NCBI RefSeq assembly: GCF_020171525.1
Contig: NZ_JAIVAI010000003.1
Coordinates: 62,001-126,000 of the forward strand
DNA length: 64,000 nucleotides
Origin: Halobacillus yeomjeoni
GTDB taxonomy: Bacteria > Bacillota > Bacilli > Bacillales > Halobacillaceae
Direction: 5' to 3'
The position numbers and the translations under genes were made by a program. The notes beneath the pieces are model-generated. The model was not told the DNA's origin and searched no databases. It worked only from the letters and a program-made list of their open reading frames with translations. How positions within the stretch are numbered: position 1 is the stretch's first letter; every line of letters begins with the position of its first letter. Positions 11,525-20,608 of this stretch are shown here, piece after piece.

Positions 11525-11572
11525 AAAAAAACTCCTCCTTTTATCTGTTAATAAATTCTTGATAAGGAGGAG
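11525..11572 (-). promoter_or_regulatory. Terminator-like hairpin that contains the yusD ribosome binding site
   Basis: Minus strand: CTCCTCCTTATC (11572-11561), a 15-base loop, GATAAAAGGAGGAG (11545-11532), then seven T residues and the yusD ATG at 11524. The 3' arm is the Shine-Dalgarno itself. It can work as the terminator of yusE, as a translational mask for yusD, or both. Confidence 0.65.
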
Positions 11573-11624
11573 CCTTTCCTTTTATTTTGGGCAGGAATCG
11601 TACGCCATTTCCCGGGAAATTCAT

Positions 11625-11939
11625 TCATTTTATTACATATTCAGCAATCTTCTCATACATGAAAGGTACAGAATGAAAAGCATATATCTTTTCTATCACC
11701 GATCCATACTTGGTAACTAATAAACAAGGTACACTCTCGATTTTGTACTCTTCCATGAGGTCAGGGTGAAGGGAAGCGTTGAACTCATGAAAAAGCTCTC
11801 GTCCATAAGTGACTTCGATAGTATCCAGCATTTTTCTTGCCAGATGGCATGTAGCACAAAATGGACTGTGCACAAAAATGTATCCATCTGGTCTTTCTTG
11901 TATTTGCTTTCCTGCATTATGATGATCCAGTTCTTGCAA
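11625..11939 (-). CDS. yusE: Thioredoxin-like protein YusE
   Basis: 104 residues, thioredoxin fold with active-site C28-A-T-C31 and cis-proline at SVPCLL near residue 70. A small cytoplasmic disulfide exchange protein. The start is a TTG at 11939, six bases after AGGAGG. Located between yusF and yusD as in B. subtilis; its partner is unknown. Confidence 0.8.
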   Translation of the reverse strand: MQELDHHNAGKQIQERPDGYIFVHSPFCATCHLARKMLDTIEVTYGRELFHEFNASLHPDLMEEYKIESVPCLLVTKYGSVIEKIYAFHSVPFMYEKIAEYVIK

Positions 11940-11949
11940 GGTGAACCTC

Positions 11950-12297
11950 CTAAATTAAATAGATCGGCTTTACGGTGAAGTGTCTGCTTAGTAGAGCTCT
12001 CGCCAGCTCCGGTTCTGGAGTGGCAGCAACTTCTCTGAATGCTTTATCAATATAAATATGCTCTGCATGAGGCAGTTCCTCTGTCAACTGTTTCCTCAGC
12101 TTGTATCCAGAGTCATCTTCATCCACAAGTATATAAACCGTTCTCTCGTCCAAATTGAATTCGAAAATCAGCTCTTCCATCCGCTCTATCCCTAGGGTAC
12201 CATGGGTGCAAATAATTTCGATGTCCTCGTCTAACACCTTTTTCAATTTCTTCTTGTCTGTAATCCCTTCGACGATTACAATTCTTTCTCCATCCAT
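11950..12297 (-). CDS. yusF: Toprim-domain protein YusF
   Basis: 115 residues, essentially a lone Toprim domain of the RNase M5/primase type: catalytic glutamate in IVEGITDK (about residue 10) and the D-x-D pair in LVDEDDSGYK (about 58-61). Such small Toprim proteins are expected to bind Mg2+ and nick or process nucleic acid, but the substrate is unknown. The Shine-Dalgarno (GGTGAG) is weak. The gene ends 10 bases before yusE starts, so the two share a message. Confidence 0.8.
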   Translation of the reverse strand: MDGERIVIVEGITDKKKLKKVLDEDIEIICTHGTLGIERMEELIFEFNLDERTVYILVDEDDSGYKLRKQLTEELPHAEHIYIDKAFREVAATPEPELARALLSRHFTVKPIYLI

Positions 12298-12316
12298 ATA
12301 TACTCACCCACTATAT

Positions 12317-12348
12317 AGAAACAGACCATGCCGACGGACATGGTCTGA
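12317..12348 (-). terminator. Hairpin after gcvH
   Basis: Nine base pairs (CAGACCATG with CATGGTCTG) with an eight-base loop; the minus-strand tail TTTCTATATA is only moderately T-rich, so read-through into yusF is possible. Confidence 0.55.
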
Positions 12349-12435
12349 ACATGATTATTATGATACGTGATCATGTCAGACAAGGGGTTGTTATGTAGCC
12401 CTGCCTGTACAGCTGTTCATTAATGAAGACGATGA

Positions 12436-12819
12436 TTAATCTTCATCGATCATTTCTTCATATTGTTCCGGAGTCATCAACTCTTCCAATTCAGAAGAAT
12501 TACTCGGTTCAACGACGACCATCCACGCTTTGTCGTAAGGTGATTCATTTACGAATTCTGGACTATCTTCCAAATCTTCGTTCACTTCTACGACTTTTCC
12601 GCTGACCGGTGCGTACAGTTCAGAAACCGTTTTAACAGATTCCACGCTACCAAAAGGTTCATCTGCTTCAAGTTCATCGCCTACTTCAGGAAGCTCAACA
12701 AAAACGATGTCCCCTAGTTCGGCTTGAGCAAAGTCCGTAATTCCTATACGTACTCTCTCTCCTTCTTCTTTTACCCATTCATGTTCTTCAGAATAGCGCA
12801 AGTCTTTTGGTAAACTCAT
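12436..12819 (-). CDS. gcvH: Glycine cleavage system H protein (lipoate carrier)
   Basis: 127 residues. Lys63 in [12 protein letters not shown] is the lipoylation site, and the flanking hairpin is intact. H protein shuttles the aminomethyl group among GcvP, GcvT and GcvL, and in Bacillus is also the relay for lipoic acid: octanoyl and lipoyl groups are assembled on GcvH and passed to the 2-oxoacid dehydrogenases. This explains its isolated position away from other gcv genes. The start at 12819 follows GGAGGG; the 51 extra upstream codons in the frame lack support. Confidence 0.95.
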   Translation of the reverse strand: MSLPKDLRYSEEHEWVKEEGERVRIGITDFAQAELGDIVFVELPEVGDELEADEPFGSVESVKTVSELYAPVSGKVVEVNEDLEDSPEFVNESPYDKAWMVVVEPSNSSELEELMTPEQYEEMIDED

Positions 12820-12901
12820 GAAAATCCCTCCACAATAATTGTAATGATTTAGCAACATGTATAAACATAAAAGCTGAACGCTTTTATTTCCAATGTTCTG
12901 C

Positions 12902-13261
12902 TCACTTACTCCAATTCTCTTCAAACTGCTCTTGTTTGAAACCGACAGTGACCTTTTCACCATCTGTGACAATAGGGCGCTTGATCAGCATTCCGTCAGA
13001 TGCCAGGTACTGGATCATATCCTCTTCAGTCGCATCCTTCAGCTTATCCTTCATGTTCAACTCCCTATACTTCTTTCCACTCGTATTAAAAAATTTCCGA
13101 GCCGGGAGTCCACTTCTCTCCACGAATGATTTCAATTCAGCTTCTGAGGGAGTCTGATCGACAATATGTACAGAAGTATAATCTACTCCTTCTTCATCCA
13201 ACCATTTCTTCGCTTTTTTACACGTACCGCAATTGGGGTACCAATAGAAGGTTAATGCCAA
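12902..13261 (-). CDS. yusI: ArsC/Spx-family protein YusI
   Basis: 119 residues with the ArsC/Spx thioredoxin-like fold: C11-G-T-C14 near the N terminus, NTSGKKYRE and the GMLIKRPIV segment with the conserved Arg. It belongs to the ArsC-like subgroup with YusI and not to Spx, because the Spx alpha-CTD binding region is not evident; arsenate reductase activity is unproven. The start is a TTG at 13261 placed after AAAGGAGGAG; the ATG further upstream would translate through the ribosome binding site. Same neighbours in B. subtilis. Confidence 0.82.
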   Translation of the reverse strand: MALTFYWYPNCGTCKKAKKWLDEEGVDYTSVHIVDQTPSEAELKSFVERSGLPARKFFNTSGKKYRELNMKDKLKDATEEDMIQYLASDGMLIKRPIVTDGEKVTVGFKQEQFEENWSK

Positions 13262-13439
13262 GAGGATCTCCTCCTTTTCTATGTTCCATTCCATTTTACC
13301 ATAATGAGAATTGGTTTTTCATGGTTTATCCTAAACCAGTTTCACAAAAGGGAATACCTAAGGGGATCGATGGGGGCTGAGATAGAACGGCGATGTCCAT
13401 TAAACTTTCAAAGCAGGGTTCTCAAACTCTGTTTTCAAG

Positions 13440-13479
13440 GAAAAACCCCCGCTTCGAACAAAGTCGAAACAGAGGTTTG
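13440..13479 (-). terminator. Terminator of the fadNAE operon
   Basis: Long stem of about 15 pairs (AAACCTCTGTTTCGA with TTCGAAGCGGGGGTTT, several wobble pairs), followed by TTTTTCC on the minus strand. Confidence 0.8.
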
Positions 13480-13488
13480 GGAATAAGT

Positions 13489-15270
13489 TTATACGATATA
13501 CTTTTCAGCTTCAATCAGGTTAGCTGCAATTTCCCGCTTCTTGGCAATGACATTGATTGGAGTATGGCGAGTCAGTTTACGCATGGCTCCTAACATCATT
13601 CTCAGCGTGTCACCCGTTTCAGAAGCAATCAATGTTTCTTTCGCATGTGCTTCAATTCTGTTGAATGCTTCTTGAACGTAAACTTGCGTATAAAGAAGCT
13701 TCTGCTTATTCTTTTCTTCACCAGTTTTATTCATCGCTTTTTCAGTACGTAACACTGCAGATTCCATGTTATAGATTTCTCCTACAATATCCGCAATGTT
13801 CACAAGTACTTCCTGTTCATTTTCCAGCTTCTCACCGAACTTCTGCGCTGCAAGTCCAGCAGCTAACAAACCGATTTTCTTTGCATTCTTCAATAAATGT
13901 TTTTCTTGCTCCAATGGTTCCAACCCAGGTTCTTCAGGCATCATCATCATGATTTCTTCCTGCAGAGCTTGAGCTTTTTGCAATAAAGGCAGTTCACCTT
14001 TCATCGCTTTCTTCAATAGTGTGCCTGGTACGATCATCCGGTTGATTTCGTTTGTTCCTTCAAAAATACGATTGATCCTTGAATCGCGGTACATACGTTC
14101 AACTTCATACTCTGCCATAAAACCGTATCCACCGTGAATTTGAACCGCTTCATCAACGGCAAAATCCAATAGCTCTGTACAGAATACTTTATTCAAAGAA
14201 CACTCAATCGCATATTCGGCGATAACTTTCGCTACGGCTGCGCCATCTTTCAAGGCTTCTTCAGATAATTTACCCATGCTTTGTTCAAACAGTCCTACCG
14301 TGCGATAGACTGCACTCTCGTTTGCATACGTATCGGCTGCTACAGAAGCCATTTTTTCTTGAATCAGAGGGAAGCTTGCAATCGGTGTCTTGAATTGCTT
14401 TCTTTCTTTAGCGTATTTCACTGACAATTCGATCGCTCGCTTCGATCCTCCCACTCCACCGATGGCAAGCTTATATCTTCCGACGTTCAATATGTTGAAA
14501 GCAATGACATGACCACGGCCAATTTCGCCAAGAACATTTTCAGCCGGTACTTCTGCATCCTCAAGAACAAGGGTACGAGTAGATGAACTCTTGATTCCCA
14601 TTTTCTTCTCTTCAGGACCTGTAGATACTCCTGGATAGTCTCTCTCCACAATGAAAGCCGTAAATTTATCGCCATCAATCTTCGCGTATACGACGAATAC
14701 GTCAGCGAATGCAGAGTTGGTAATCCACTGTTTTTCTCCATTCAAAATATAATGGGTTCCAGCTTCATTCAGTTTAGCTGTCGTTTTCGCACCCAAGGCA
14801 TCTGAACCAGAACCTGGCTCTGTAAGTGCATAAGCAGCAATCTTCTCTCCAGTGGCCAAAGCAGGCAGGTACTTATTCTTTTGTTCATCGTTTCCGAAAA
14901 ACACGATCGGTAGAGATCCAATTCCTACGTGGGCACCATGTGTAACGGAGAACCCTCCGGCTCTAGAGAATTTCTCTGTAATAAGGGAGGAGCTGATTTT
15001 ATCCAGTTGCAATCCTCCATATTCTTCAGGTACATCTGCTCCTAACAAACCCAGCTCCCCTGCTTTTTTCAGTAAATCCACAGAGTGTTCAAATTCATGA
15101 TTCTCCAAGTTCTCTACTTTTGGAAGAACCTCTTTCGCTACGAAATCCTCTGTTGTCTTAGCTATCATCAAATGCTCTTCAGTGAAATCCTCCGGTGTAA
15201 TGACATCCTCAGCCGATAAATCCTCGACGATAAACCCGCCGCCTTTGATCATTTCTTTCAAATCACTCAT
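13489..15270 (-). CDS. fadE: Acyl-CoA dehydrogenase FadE
   Basis: 593 residues. Flavoprotein catalysing the first step of fatty-acid beta-oxidation (acyl-CoA to trans-enoyl-CoA). The ACAD domains are in the usual order: N-terminal helical part, the beta domain with ALTEPGSGSDALG, and the C-terminal helical domain with the catalytic glutamate in FEGTNEINR. The protein is about 200 residues longer than short ACADs, a C-terminal extension typical of the Bacillus FadE type. Third gene of fadN-fadA-fadE, 14 bases after fadA. Confidence 0.94.
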   Translation of the reverse strand: MSDLKEMIKGGGFIVEDLSAEDVITPEDFTEEHLMIAKTTEDFVAKEVLPKVENLENHEFEHSVDLLKKAGELGLLGADVPEEYGGLQLDKISSSLITEKFSRAGGFSVTHGAHVGIGSLPIVFFGNDEQKNKYLPALATGEKIAAYALTEPGSGSDALGAKTTAKLNEAGTHYILNGEKQWITNSAFADVFVVYAKIDGDKFTAFIVERDYPGVSTGPEEKKMGIKSSSTRTLVLEDAEVPAENVLGEIGRGHVIAFNILNVGRYKLAIGGVGGSKRAIELSVKYAKERKQFKTPIASFPLIQEKMASVAADTYANESAVYRTVGLFEQSMGKLSEEALKDGAAVAKVIAEYAIECSLNKVFCTELLDFAVDEAVQIHGGYGFMAEYEVERMYRDSRINRIFEGTNEINRMIVPGTLLKKAMKGELPLLQKAQALQEEIMMMMPEEPGLEPLEQEKHLLKNAKKIGLLAAGLAAQKFGEKLENEQEVLVNIADIVGEIYNMESAVLRTEKAMNKTGEEKNKQKLLYTQVYVQEAFNRIEAHAKETLIASETGDTLRMMLGAMRKLTRHTPINVIAKKREIAANLIEAEKYIV

Positions 15271-15284
15271 CCGTGTTTCCTCCT

Positions 15285-16460
15285 TTAAATTAGCTCAAAC
15301 ACTCCCGCAGCTCCCATTCCGCCGCCGATACACATCGTCACCACACCAAATTGTTCATTACGTCGTTTCATTTCATGAATAAGACTCAAGGTCAATTTCG
15401 TACCCGTACATCCAAGCGGATGGCCAAGAGCAATAGCACCACCGTTGACATTCACTTTGTCAGAATCAAGACCAAGTGTTCTTATTACTTGAAGGGACTG
15501 GGAAGCAAAAGCTTCATTCAGTTCAAACAGTCCAATATCAGACAATTCAAGTCCCGCCATTTTCAATGCTTTCGGGATTGCTTCTATCGGTCCTACTCCC
15601 ATGATTTCAGGTTCGACACCTGCTACAGCAAAAGAGCGGAATTTCACCAGCGGTGAAAGTCCTTCTGCCTCTGCTTTCTCTCGATCCATGACCAATACAG
15701 AAGCTGCACCGTCACTCATTTGTGAAGAGTTTCCTGCTGTCACACTCCCTGTAGTTGAAAAAGCAGGTTTCAACTTCGATAGAACCTCAGAAGTTGTACC
15801 AGGTCTGACGCCTTCATCGGAAGAGAAAGTTTTCGTTATCTCTTTGACTTTGTTATCAGATCCGAGGGTACGCTCAACGACTTCAACAGGTACGATCTCA
15901 TCGTTGAACCGTCCTTCTTTCAGTGCTTTTGCAGCTCTTTCATGACTCTGGACCGCAAATGCATCTTGATCTTCTCTCGATATATTGAATCGACTGGCGA
16001 CTTCCTCAGCCGTGTGTCCCATGGACATATAGTATTCCGGTGCTTGTTCCACCAGTTGGATATTGGGCTTAATAACATGACCGCCCATTGGAATGAGACT
16101 CATAGACTCTGCTCCGCCTGCAATGGCAGCGTTGCTATGGCCCAGCATGATTTTTTCAGAAGCATAAGCGATACTTTGCAATCCTGAAGAGCAATACCTG
16201 TTGATCGTAATGGCAGGAACTTTATGGTGCAATCCAGCAAGGCCTGCGATATTCCTCGCCATATTCATCCCTTGTTCCGCTTCAGGCATCGCACATCCTA
16301 TGATGACATCATCAATCGGACCTTCATAATGACCCGCTCTTTTCAGCGTTTCTTTAATGGTTAATGCTGCTAGATCATCAGGACGGGTATTGGCGAGTGC
16401 CCCTTTTTTCGCACGTCCGACCGGTGTCCTTGCTCCAGCGACAATGACTGCTTCTTTCAA
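15285..16460 (-). CDS. fadA: Acetyl-CoA C-acyltransferase (thiolase) FadA
   Basis: 391 residues. Thiolase that releases acetyl-CoA in the last step of beta-oxidation. The nucleophilic Cys is in [11 protein letters not shown] (about residue 88), with the second set GHPLGCTG and the catalytic Cys in [10 protein letters not shown] at the C terminus. Preceded by a Shine-Dalgarno and located 17 bases after fadN, in the FadR-controlled operon. Confidence 0.95.
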   Translation of the reverse strand: MKEAVIVAGARTPVGRAKKGALANTRPDDLAALTIKETLKRAGHYEGPIDDVIIGCAMPEAEQGMNMARNIAGLAGLHHKVPAITINRYCSSGLQSIAYASEKIMLGHSNAAIAGGAESMSLIPMGGHVIKPNIQLVEQAPEYYMSMGHTAEEVASRFNISREDQDAFAVQSHERAAKALKEGRFNDEIVPVEVVERTLGSDNKVKEITKTFSSDEGVRPGTTSEVLSKLKPAFSTTGSVTAGNSSQMSDGAASVLVMDREKAEAEGLSPLVKFRSFAVAGVEPEIMGVGPIEAIPKALKMAGLELSDIGLFELNEAFASQSLQVIRTLGLDSDKVNVNGGAIALGHPLGCTGTKLTLSLIHEMKRRNEQFGVVTMCIGGGMGAAGVFELI

Positions 16461-16477
16461 GGTCCTTCCCCCTTTAA

Positions 16478-18877
16478 TTAATTACGTAATGGTTTCCCTT
16501 TTACAAGCATGTGCTGCATGCGTGCCTGGGATTTAGGCTCTCCTACTAGACTAAGGAAAGCTTCACGTTCTAAATCTAATAAATATTGTTCATCGACGAG
16601 TGTTCCTTCCTTCAATCGACCTCCAGCCAGTACAAAAGCCAGCTTCTCAGCGATTTTCAAATCATGTTCACTCGCATAACCGCTTAAACCTAATGATTTT
16701 GCTCCTAATAGCATGGTTGCGTATCCTTGTTCTCCAACTACGGGCACTTTTGTCCGTTTCGGTGCGGTATATCCTGAACGTGCCAATCCGAGAACTTTCT
16801 GCTTGGCGTCATGCAGCAAATGGTCACCGTTTACACTGATTCCATCCCTGCTATCAAGGAAGCCATTCTCCCGGGCTTCTTCACCTGATGTAGACACCTT
16901 CGCCATAGCTATTTTCTCAAAGACGCTTATGGCCACTTTTTGAAGATCGAAGTCTACGCCTTCGGGGATGTTTCTTAAGTGTTTGATATACAGTTCTTTA
17001 TTTCCTCCACCGCCGGGAATCAATCCGACACCAGCTTCTACTAACCCCATATAAGTTTCTTGTGAAGCTTGAATCGATGACGCCGGCAGACAGACTTCTG
17101 TTCCCCCGCCAAGAGTCATTCCGAACGGTGCAGCAACGACTGGTTTATCGGAATATTTCATCCGCATCATGGCATCCTGGAAGTTCTTGACGACCATTTC
17201 TATTTCAAAGAAATTGTAATCTTGAGCTTCCATCAGGATCATCCCGAGGTTCGCCCCTACACAGAAATTCTTCGCCTGGTTTCCAATGACCAACCCTTCG
17301 TAATTTTCTTCTACATGGTCAATCGCAAAATTGATCATTTGGATGATGTCAAGCCCGATAGCGTTACTGCGAGAATGAAACTCAAGTCCTGCAACTCCAT
17401 CTCCAAGGTCTATCAAACTTGCTCCTGCATTCTTCTTAATCACTTCTTTCGTCTGCTTCAATCGCTTGATATTGATTTCCTTGGCATTAAACGTCTGCTG
17501 TACATAGTTTCCTTTGTGGTAAAAATGAACTGCTCCTTCTTCTGCCTTATAGAAAGTGGAATATCCTTGATCAAGCATCTCTTCGATCCAGGATGGAATG
17601 GTTTCGCCTTCTTCCTTCATTCGATCGACGGACTCTTTCAAGCCGATCGCGTCCCAGACTTCAAAAGGTCCAAGTTCCCATCCGAATCCCCAGCGCATAG
17701 CTTCATCTATAGATGGAACATCATCTGCAATTTCACCGTGCAGCTCAGCGGAATAAAGTAACACCGGCTTCAAAATCGACCAGATCAAGTCTCCTGCACG
17801 ATCTCCTTTAGCTGAGACGAGCGCTTTTATTTTGCGTTTGGATCCTTTTTCATTTTTGGCTAATTCAGTAGCTTTGGTCTTTAGTTTATTTCTCGTTTCA
17901 TATTCCAGAGTTTCAGGATTCAGTTGTAATATTTCGCTTCCTTTTTCGCCTTTCTTCTTCAAAAAGAACCCCTGACCTGACTTCGAACCAAGCCAGCCCT
18001 TTTCATTCATTTCTTTCATAAAGGCGGGTACTTCAAAAACTTCTTTCTCTTTTCCATCCACTTGATCATAAACGTTGTTCGCCACATGAATGAATGTATC
18101 CAGTCCAACGACATCAAGAGTACGGAACGTGGCACTTTTCGGACGACCGATCAAAGGCCCTGTTACAGAGTCGACTTCCCCTACCGAATAGCCTTTTTCA
18201 AGCATCTGCTGCACAGTGACCAGCAAACCGAAAGTACCGATACGGTTGGCGATGAAGTTTGGTGTATCTTTCGCTTCCACTACACCTTTTCCTAATACAT
18301 CTTCACCGAATTGCTTCATGAAAGATAACACTTCAGGATCCGTATCCTTAGTTGGAATGACTTCTAACAACTTCAAATATCTAGGTGGATTGAAGAAGTG
18401 AGTCCCTAAAAAATGTTTTCGGAAGTCTTCACTGCATTCTGAAGACATCGCTTCAATTGAAATTCCTGATGTGTTAGAGCTTATAATGGACCCTTCTTTC
18501 CTGTATCGATCCACTTCTGCAAACACTTTCTTTTTAACATCCAGGTTTTCTACGACGACTTCGATGACCCAGTCTACATCCGTAAGCTTTTCCATATCAT
18601 CACTCATATTCCCGACCTCAATGAGATCAAGGTTTGACTGACTGGTTAATGGAGACGGCTTCTGCTTTTTCAAAGCTGCCTTGTTATTCATTGAAATACG
18701 GTTTCGCACTACTGTATCTTCCAAAGATAACCCTTTTGCTTTTTCTGCCTGAGTCAGTTCCTTTGGAACAATATCAAGCATAAGCGTCGGTATACCCACA
18801 TTTGCTAAATGAGCCGCAATCCCCGCTCCCATGACACCTGAGCCAAGGACAGCTGCACGTTTTATTTTTCGCTGCAT
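16478..18877 (-). CDS. fadN: 3-hydroxyacyl-CoA dehydrogenase/enoyl-CoA hydratase FadN
   Basis: 799 residues, a fusion in the order dehydrogenase-hydratase. The N-terminal Rossmann motif (GSGVMGAGIAAHLAN, about 12-26) binds NAD; the HFFNPPRYLKLLE block is the catalytic region of 3-hydroxyacyl-CoA dehydrogenase; the C-terminal third is a crotonase domain with an oxyanion-hole segment AAPFGMTLGGGTE. It catalyses steps two and three of beta-oxidation. First gene of the operon; AGGAGG precedes the ATG and a FadR box lies between promoter and start. Confidence 0.95.
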   Translation of the reverse strand: MQRKIKRAAVLGSGVMGAGIAAHLANVGIPTLMLDIVPKELTQAEKAKGLSLEDTVVRNRISMNNKAALKKQKPSPLTSQSNLDLIEVGNMSDDMEKLTDVDWVIEVVVENLDVKKKVFAEVDRYRKEGSIISSNTSGISIEAMSSECSEDFRKHFLGTHFFNPPRYLKLLEVIPTKDTDPEVLSFMKQFGEDVLGKGVVEAKDTPNFIANRIGTFGLLVTVQQMLEKGYSVGEVDSVTGPLIGRPKSATFRTLDVVGLDTFIHVANNVYDQVDGKEKEVFEVPAFMKEMNEKGWLGSKSGQGFFLKKKGEKGSEILQLNPETLEYETRNKLKTKATELAKNEKGSKRKIKALVSAKGDRAGDLIWSILKPVLLYSAELHGEIADDVPSIDEAMRWGFGWELGPFEVWDAIGLKESVDRMKEEGETIPSWIEEMLDQGYSTFYKAEEGAVHFYHKGNYVQQTFNAKEINIKRLKQTKEVIKKNAGASLIDLGDGVAGLEFHSRSNAIGLDIIQMINFAIDHVEENYEGLVIGNQAKNFCVGANLGMILMEAQDYNFFEIEMVVKNFQDAMMRMKYSDKPVVAAPFGMTLGGGTEVCLPASSIQASQETYMGLVEAGVGLIPGGGGNKELYIKHLRNIPEGVDFDLQKVAISVFEKIAMAKVSTSGEEARENGFLDSRDGISVNGDHLLHDAKQKVLGLARSGYTAPKRTKVPVVGEQGYATMLLGAKSLGLSGYASEHDLKIAEKLAFVLAGGRLKEGTLVDEQYLLDLEREAFLSLVGEPKSQARMQHMLVKGKPLRN

Positions 18878-18896
18878 ACATGTGCCTCCTAAGACT

Positions 18897-18914
18897 TGAA
18901 TGAATACTCATTCA
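18897..18914. promoter_or_regulatory. FadR operator upstream of fadN
   Basis: TGAATGAATACTCATTCA matches the Bacillus FadR consensus TGAATGANTANTCATTCA at every specified base. Placed downstream of the promoter and about 20 bases before the fadN start, so FadR would block transcription until long-chain acyl-CoA binds it. Confidence 0.88.
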
Positions 18915-18959
18915 TTTTTTGTCCAAAAAAATATGTTGGTTCGAATGGTATCTACTTAC

Positions 18960-18988
18960 AATATAAAATATTTTCAGATATTTCGCAA
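18960..18988 (-). promoter_or_regulatory. Probable sigma-A promoter of fadNAE
   Basis: Minus strand TTGCGA, 17 bases, TATATT, with the FadR box about 45 bases downstream. Confidence 0.5.
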
Positions 18989-19124
18989 TCCTTTTTGTTA
19001 CATTATTTTGTAAATGTGTGCATCATTCTCCAAATTCCTATAAAGCGCTACATTTATTATATTGATTAATTCATAAAATGTTGTTGAGAATGTAGTAAAA
19101 AGGCAGATCCATGCTCTTCCCTTT

Positions 19125-19155
19125 ATAAAAAAGGAGCCCTGTCCAGGACTCCTTA
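19125..19155 (-). terminator. Terminator after fadM
   Basis: AAGGAGTCCT paired with AGGGCTCCTT, a four-base loop, then six T residues on the minus strand. Confidence 0.85.
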
Positions 19156-19157
19156 CC

Positions 19158-20075
19158 TTACTTACCGAAAACCCCTTTAAGAACGAATGCTACGTTGGCA
19201 GGCCGCTCAGCCAATCTTCTCATAAAGTAACCGTACCAGTCGTTGCCATAAGGGACATATACGCGCATTTTATAGCCTTCTTCAACTAATTCTTCCTGAC
19301 GCTCCACTCGGATGCCGTACAGCATTTGAAATTCAAATTGGTCTTTGGATATTCCATGTTGTTCAACTAGTCGTTTCGTATATTCAATCATTTCATCATC
19401 ATGAGTAGCCACAGCTGTATAATTCCCGTTCAACAAATGTATTTTGATGATTTCCTTGTAGTTATCATCAACATCTTTTTTATCAGGGAATGCAACCTTC
19501 GGCGACTCTTTGTAGGCGCCTTTGACTAAACGAAGATTAGGGTTATATTCATTCAAAGCATTTATGTCGTCTACAGTGCGGTAAAGGTACGACTGCAGTA
19601 CTGTACCGATATGCTCGTACTCCGAACGAAGTTTACGGAAGATGTCCAATGTCTTTTCACAACGAGCATGATCTTCCATATCAATCGTGACAAAGACATC
19701 TTCTTTTTCTGCTACATCTAAAATCCGCCTCATATTGTCCATCACGAGCTGTTCAGATATATCAAGACCCATAGAAGTAAGTTTCAAGGATAATTGAGAA
19801 TCCAAGTGGTGCTCAGAAATAGCTTTGATGGCTTCGATACAGCCGTCGGCAGCTTCACGTGCTTCATCTTCACTATCTATAAATTCTCCAAGGTGGTCAA
19901 TGGTCACTGACATTCCCTGGTCATTGAGTTTCTTAATCGTGTCAACAGCGTTAGGAATCGTTTCACCGGCCACAAATCGTCCAGCACCGAATCTTAAACC
20001 GTATCTTTTCGCCAATTTTGTAAAAAAGCGGTTTTTGGATAAAAATAAAAAGAAATTACGCAACAATTGTTCCAT
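19158..20075 (-). CDS. fadM: Proline dehydrogenase (FadM/PutB type)
   Basis: 305 residues, a monofunctional Gram-positive proline dehydrogenase (FAD-dependent TIM barrel) that oxidises proline to pyrroline-5-carboxylate and feeds electrons to quinone. Typical segments: LKLTSMGLDI, TIDMEDHARCEKTLD, RLVKGAYKE and, at the C terminus, YVPYGNDWYGYFMRRLAERP, the substrate and FAD contact region. It lies after fadNAE as yusM/fadM does in B. subtilis, but here has its own terminator, and 280 bases separate it from fadN. GGGGGAG precedes the ATG. Confidence 0.92.
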   Translation of the reverse strand: MEQLLRNFFLFLSKNRFFTKLAKRYGLRFGAGRFVAGETIPNAVDTIKKLNDQGMSVTIDHLGEFIDSEDEAREAADGCIEAIKAISEHHLDSQLSLKLTSMGLDISEQLVMDNMRRILDVAEKEDVFVTIDMEDHARCEKTLDIFRKLRSEYEHIGTVLQSYLYRTVDDINALNEYNPNLRLVKGAYKESPKVAFPDKKDVDDNYKEIIKIHLLNGNYTAVATHDDEMIEYTKRLVEQHGISKDQFEFQMLYGIRVERQEELVEEGYKMRVYVPYGNDWYGYFMRRLAERPANVAFVLKGVFGK

Positions 20076-20257
20076 ACCTAACTCCCCCTACTGCTCAGGA
20101 TTATAAAATATAATTTTTCATAATCCTTTCTACATAAATATCTAGAACTATTTGTAACCGTTTCCATCATTATTTTATCACCTTTTATAACAATTGGGTA
20201 CAACATTTATAAGAAATTCGACAATTTCGTACATGTTCTCCCTTCACAAATAATTTC

Positions 20258-20288
20258 TGACATAGAACCTCTTATAGCGGTCATACTA
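20258..20288 (+). promoter_or_regulatory. Sigma-G-type promoter for the coat-like gene pair
   Basis: TGACATA, 17 bases, CATACTA. The -10 equals the consensus of forespore sigma factors (CATACTA) and the -35 ends in CATA as expected for sigma-G. No good sigma-A promoter overlaps. Confidence 0.55.
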
Positions 20289-20316
20289 AGCATGACTAAA
20301 TAAGGAGGTTATTCTC

Positions 20317-20592
20317 ATGCAACAACAAAATCAACCGTCTTCCATGCAGCAGGCACAGCCTATGCCCCAAGTTCCTGACATAGTAAGCACTAAAGACCAA
20401 CTTTACATCTCTGATATGCTGTCATGGAATTTATTAGCTTGTAAAAAAGCACACTTTTTTGCTCAGAATTGCCAAATGCCTGAAATTCAAGCAGCTTTAG
20501 AGGAAGCGGGACAAATGCACCAAAGGCATTATGACAAGATCCTTTCCCACCTCGACACTCAACAGCAAACACAAATGCAGAAACCTAATTAA
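20317..20592 (+). CDS. CotF-like spore coat family protein (91 aa)
   Basis: 91 residues: a Gln/Pro/Met-rich N terminus (about 25 residues) then a helical hairpin with the CotF-type pattern (DMLSWNLLACKKAHFFAQNC) and a Gln-rich tail. The position after fadM corresponds to yusN of B. subtilis, also a coat F-like gene, so orthology is likely. GGAGG lies before the ATG. It and the next gene follow a forespore-type promoter and end in one strong terminator, hence a bicistronic sporulation operon. Confidence 0.75.
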   Translation: MQQQNQPSSMQQAQPMPQVPDIVSTKDQLYISDMLSWNLLACKKAHFFAQNCQMPEIQAALEEAGQMHQRHYDKILSHLDTQQQTQMQKPN

Positions 20593-20608
20593 TTGAGGAG
20601 GCTTTGAA

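Noticed and set aside
12820-12972. N-terminal extension of GcvH by 51 residues
   Set aside because: H protein normally starts with the sequence found at 12819, which has GGAGGG in front; the extension has no ribosome binding site.
17222-17761. 179-codon open frame on the plus strand inside fadN
   Set aside because: Complementary shadow of the strongly supported fadN; no Shine-Dalgarno and atypical amino acid composition.
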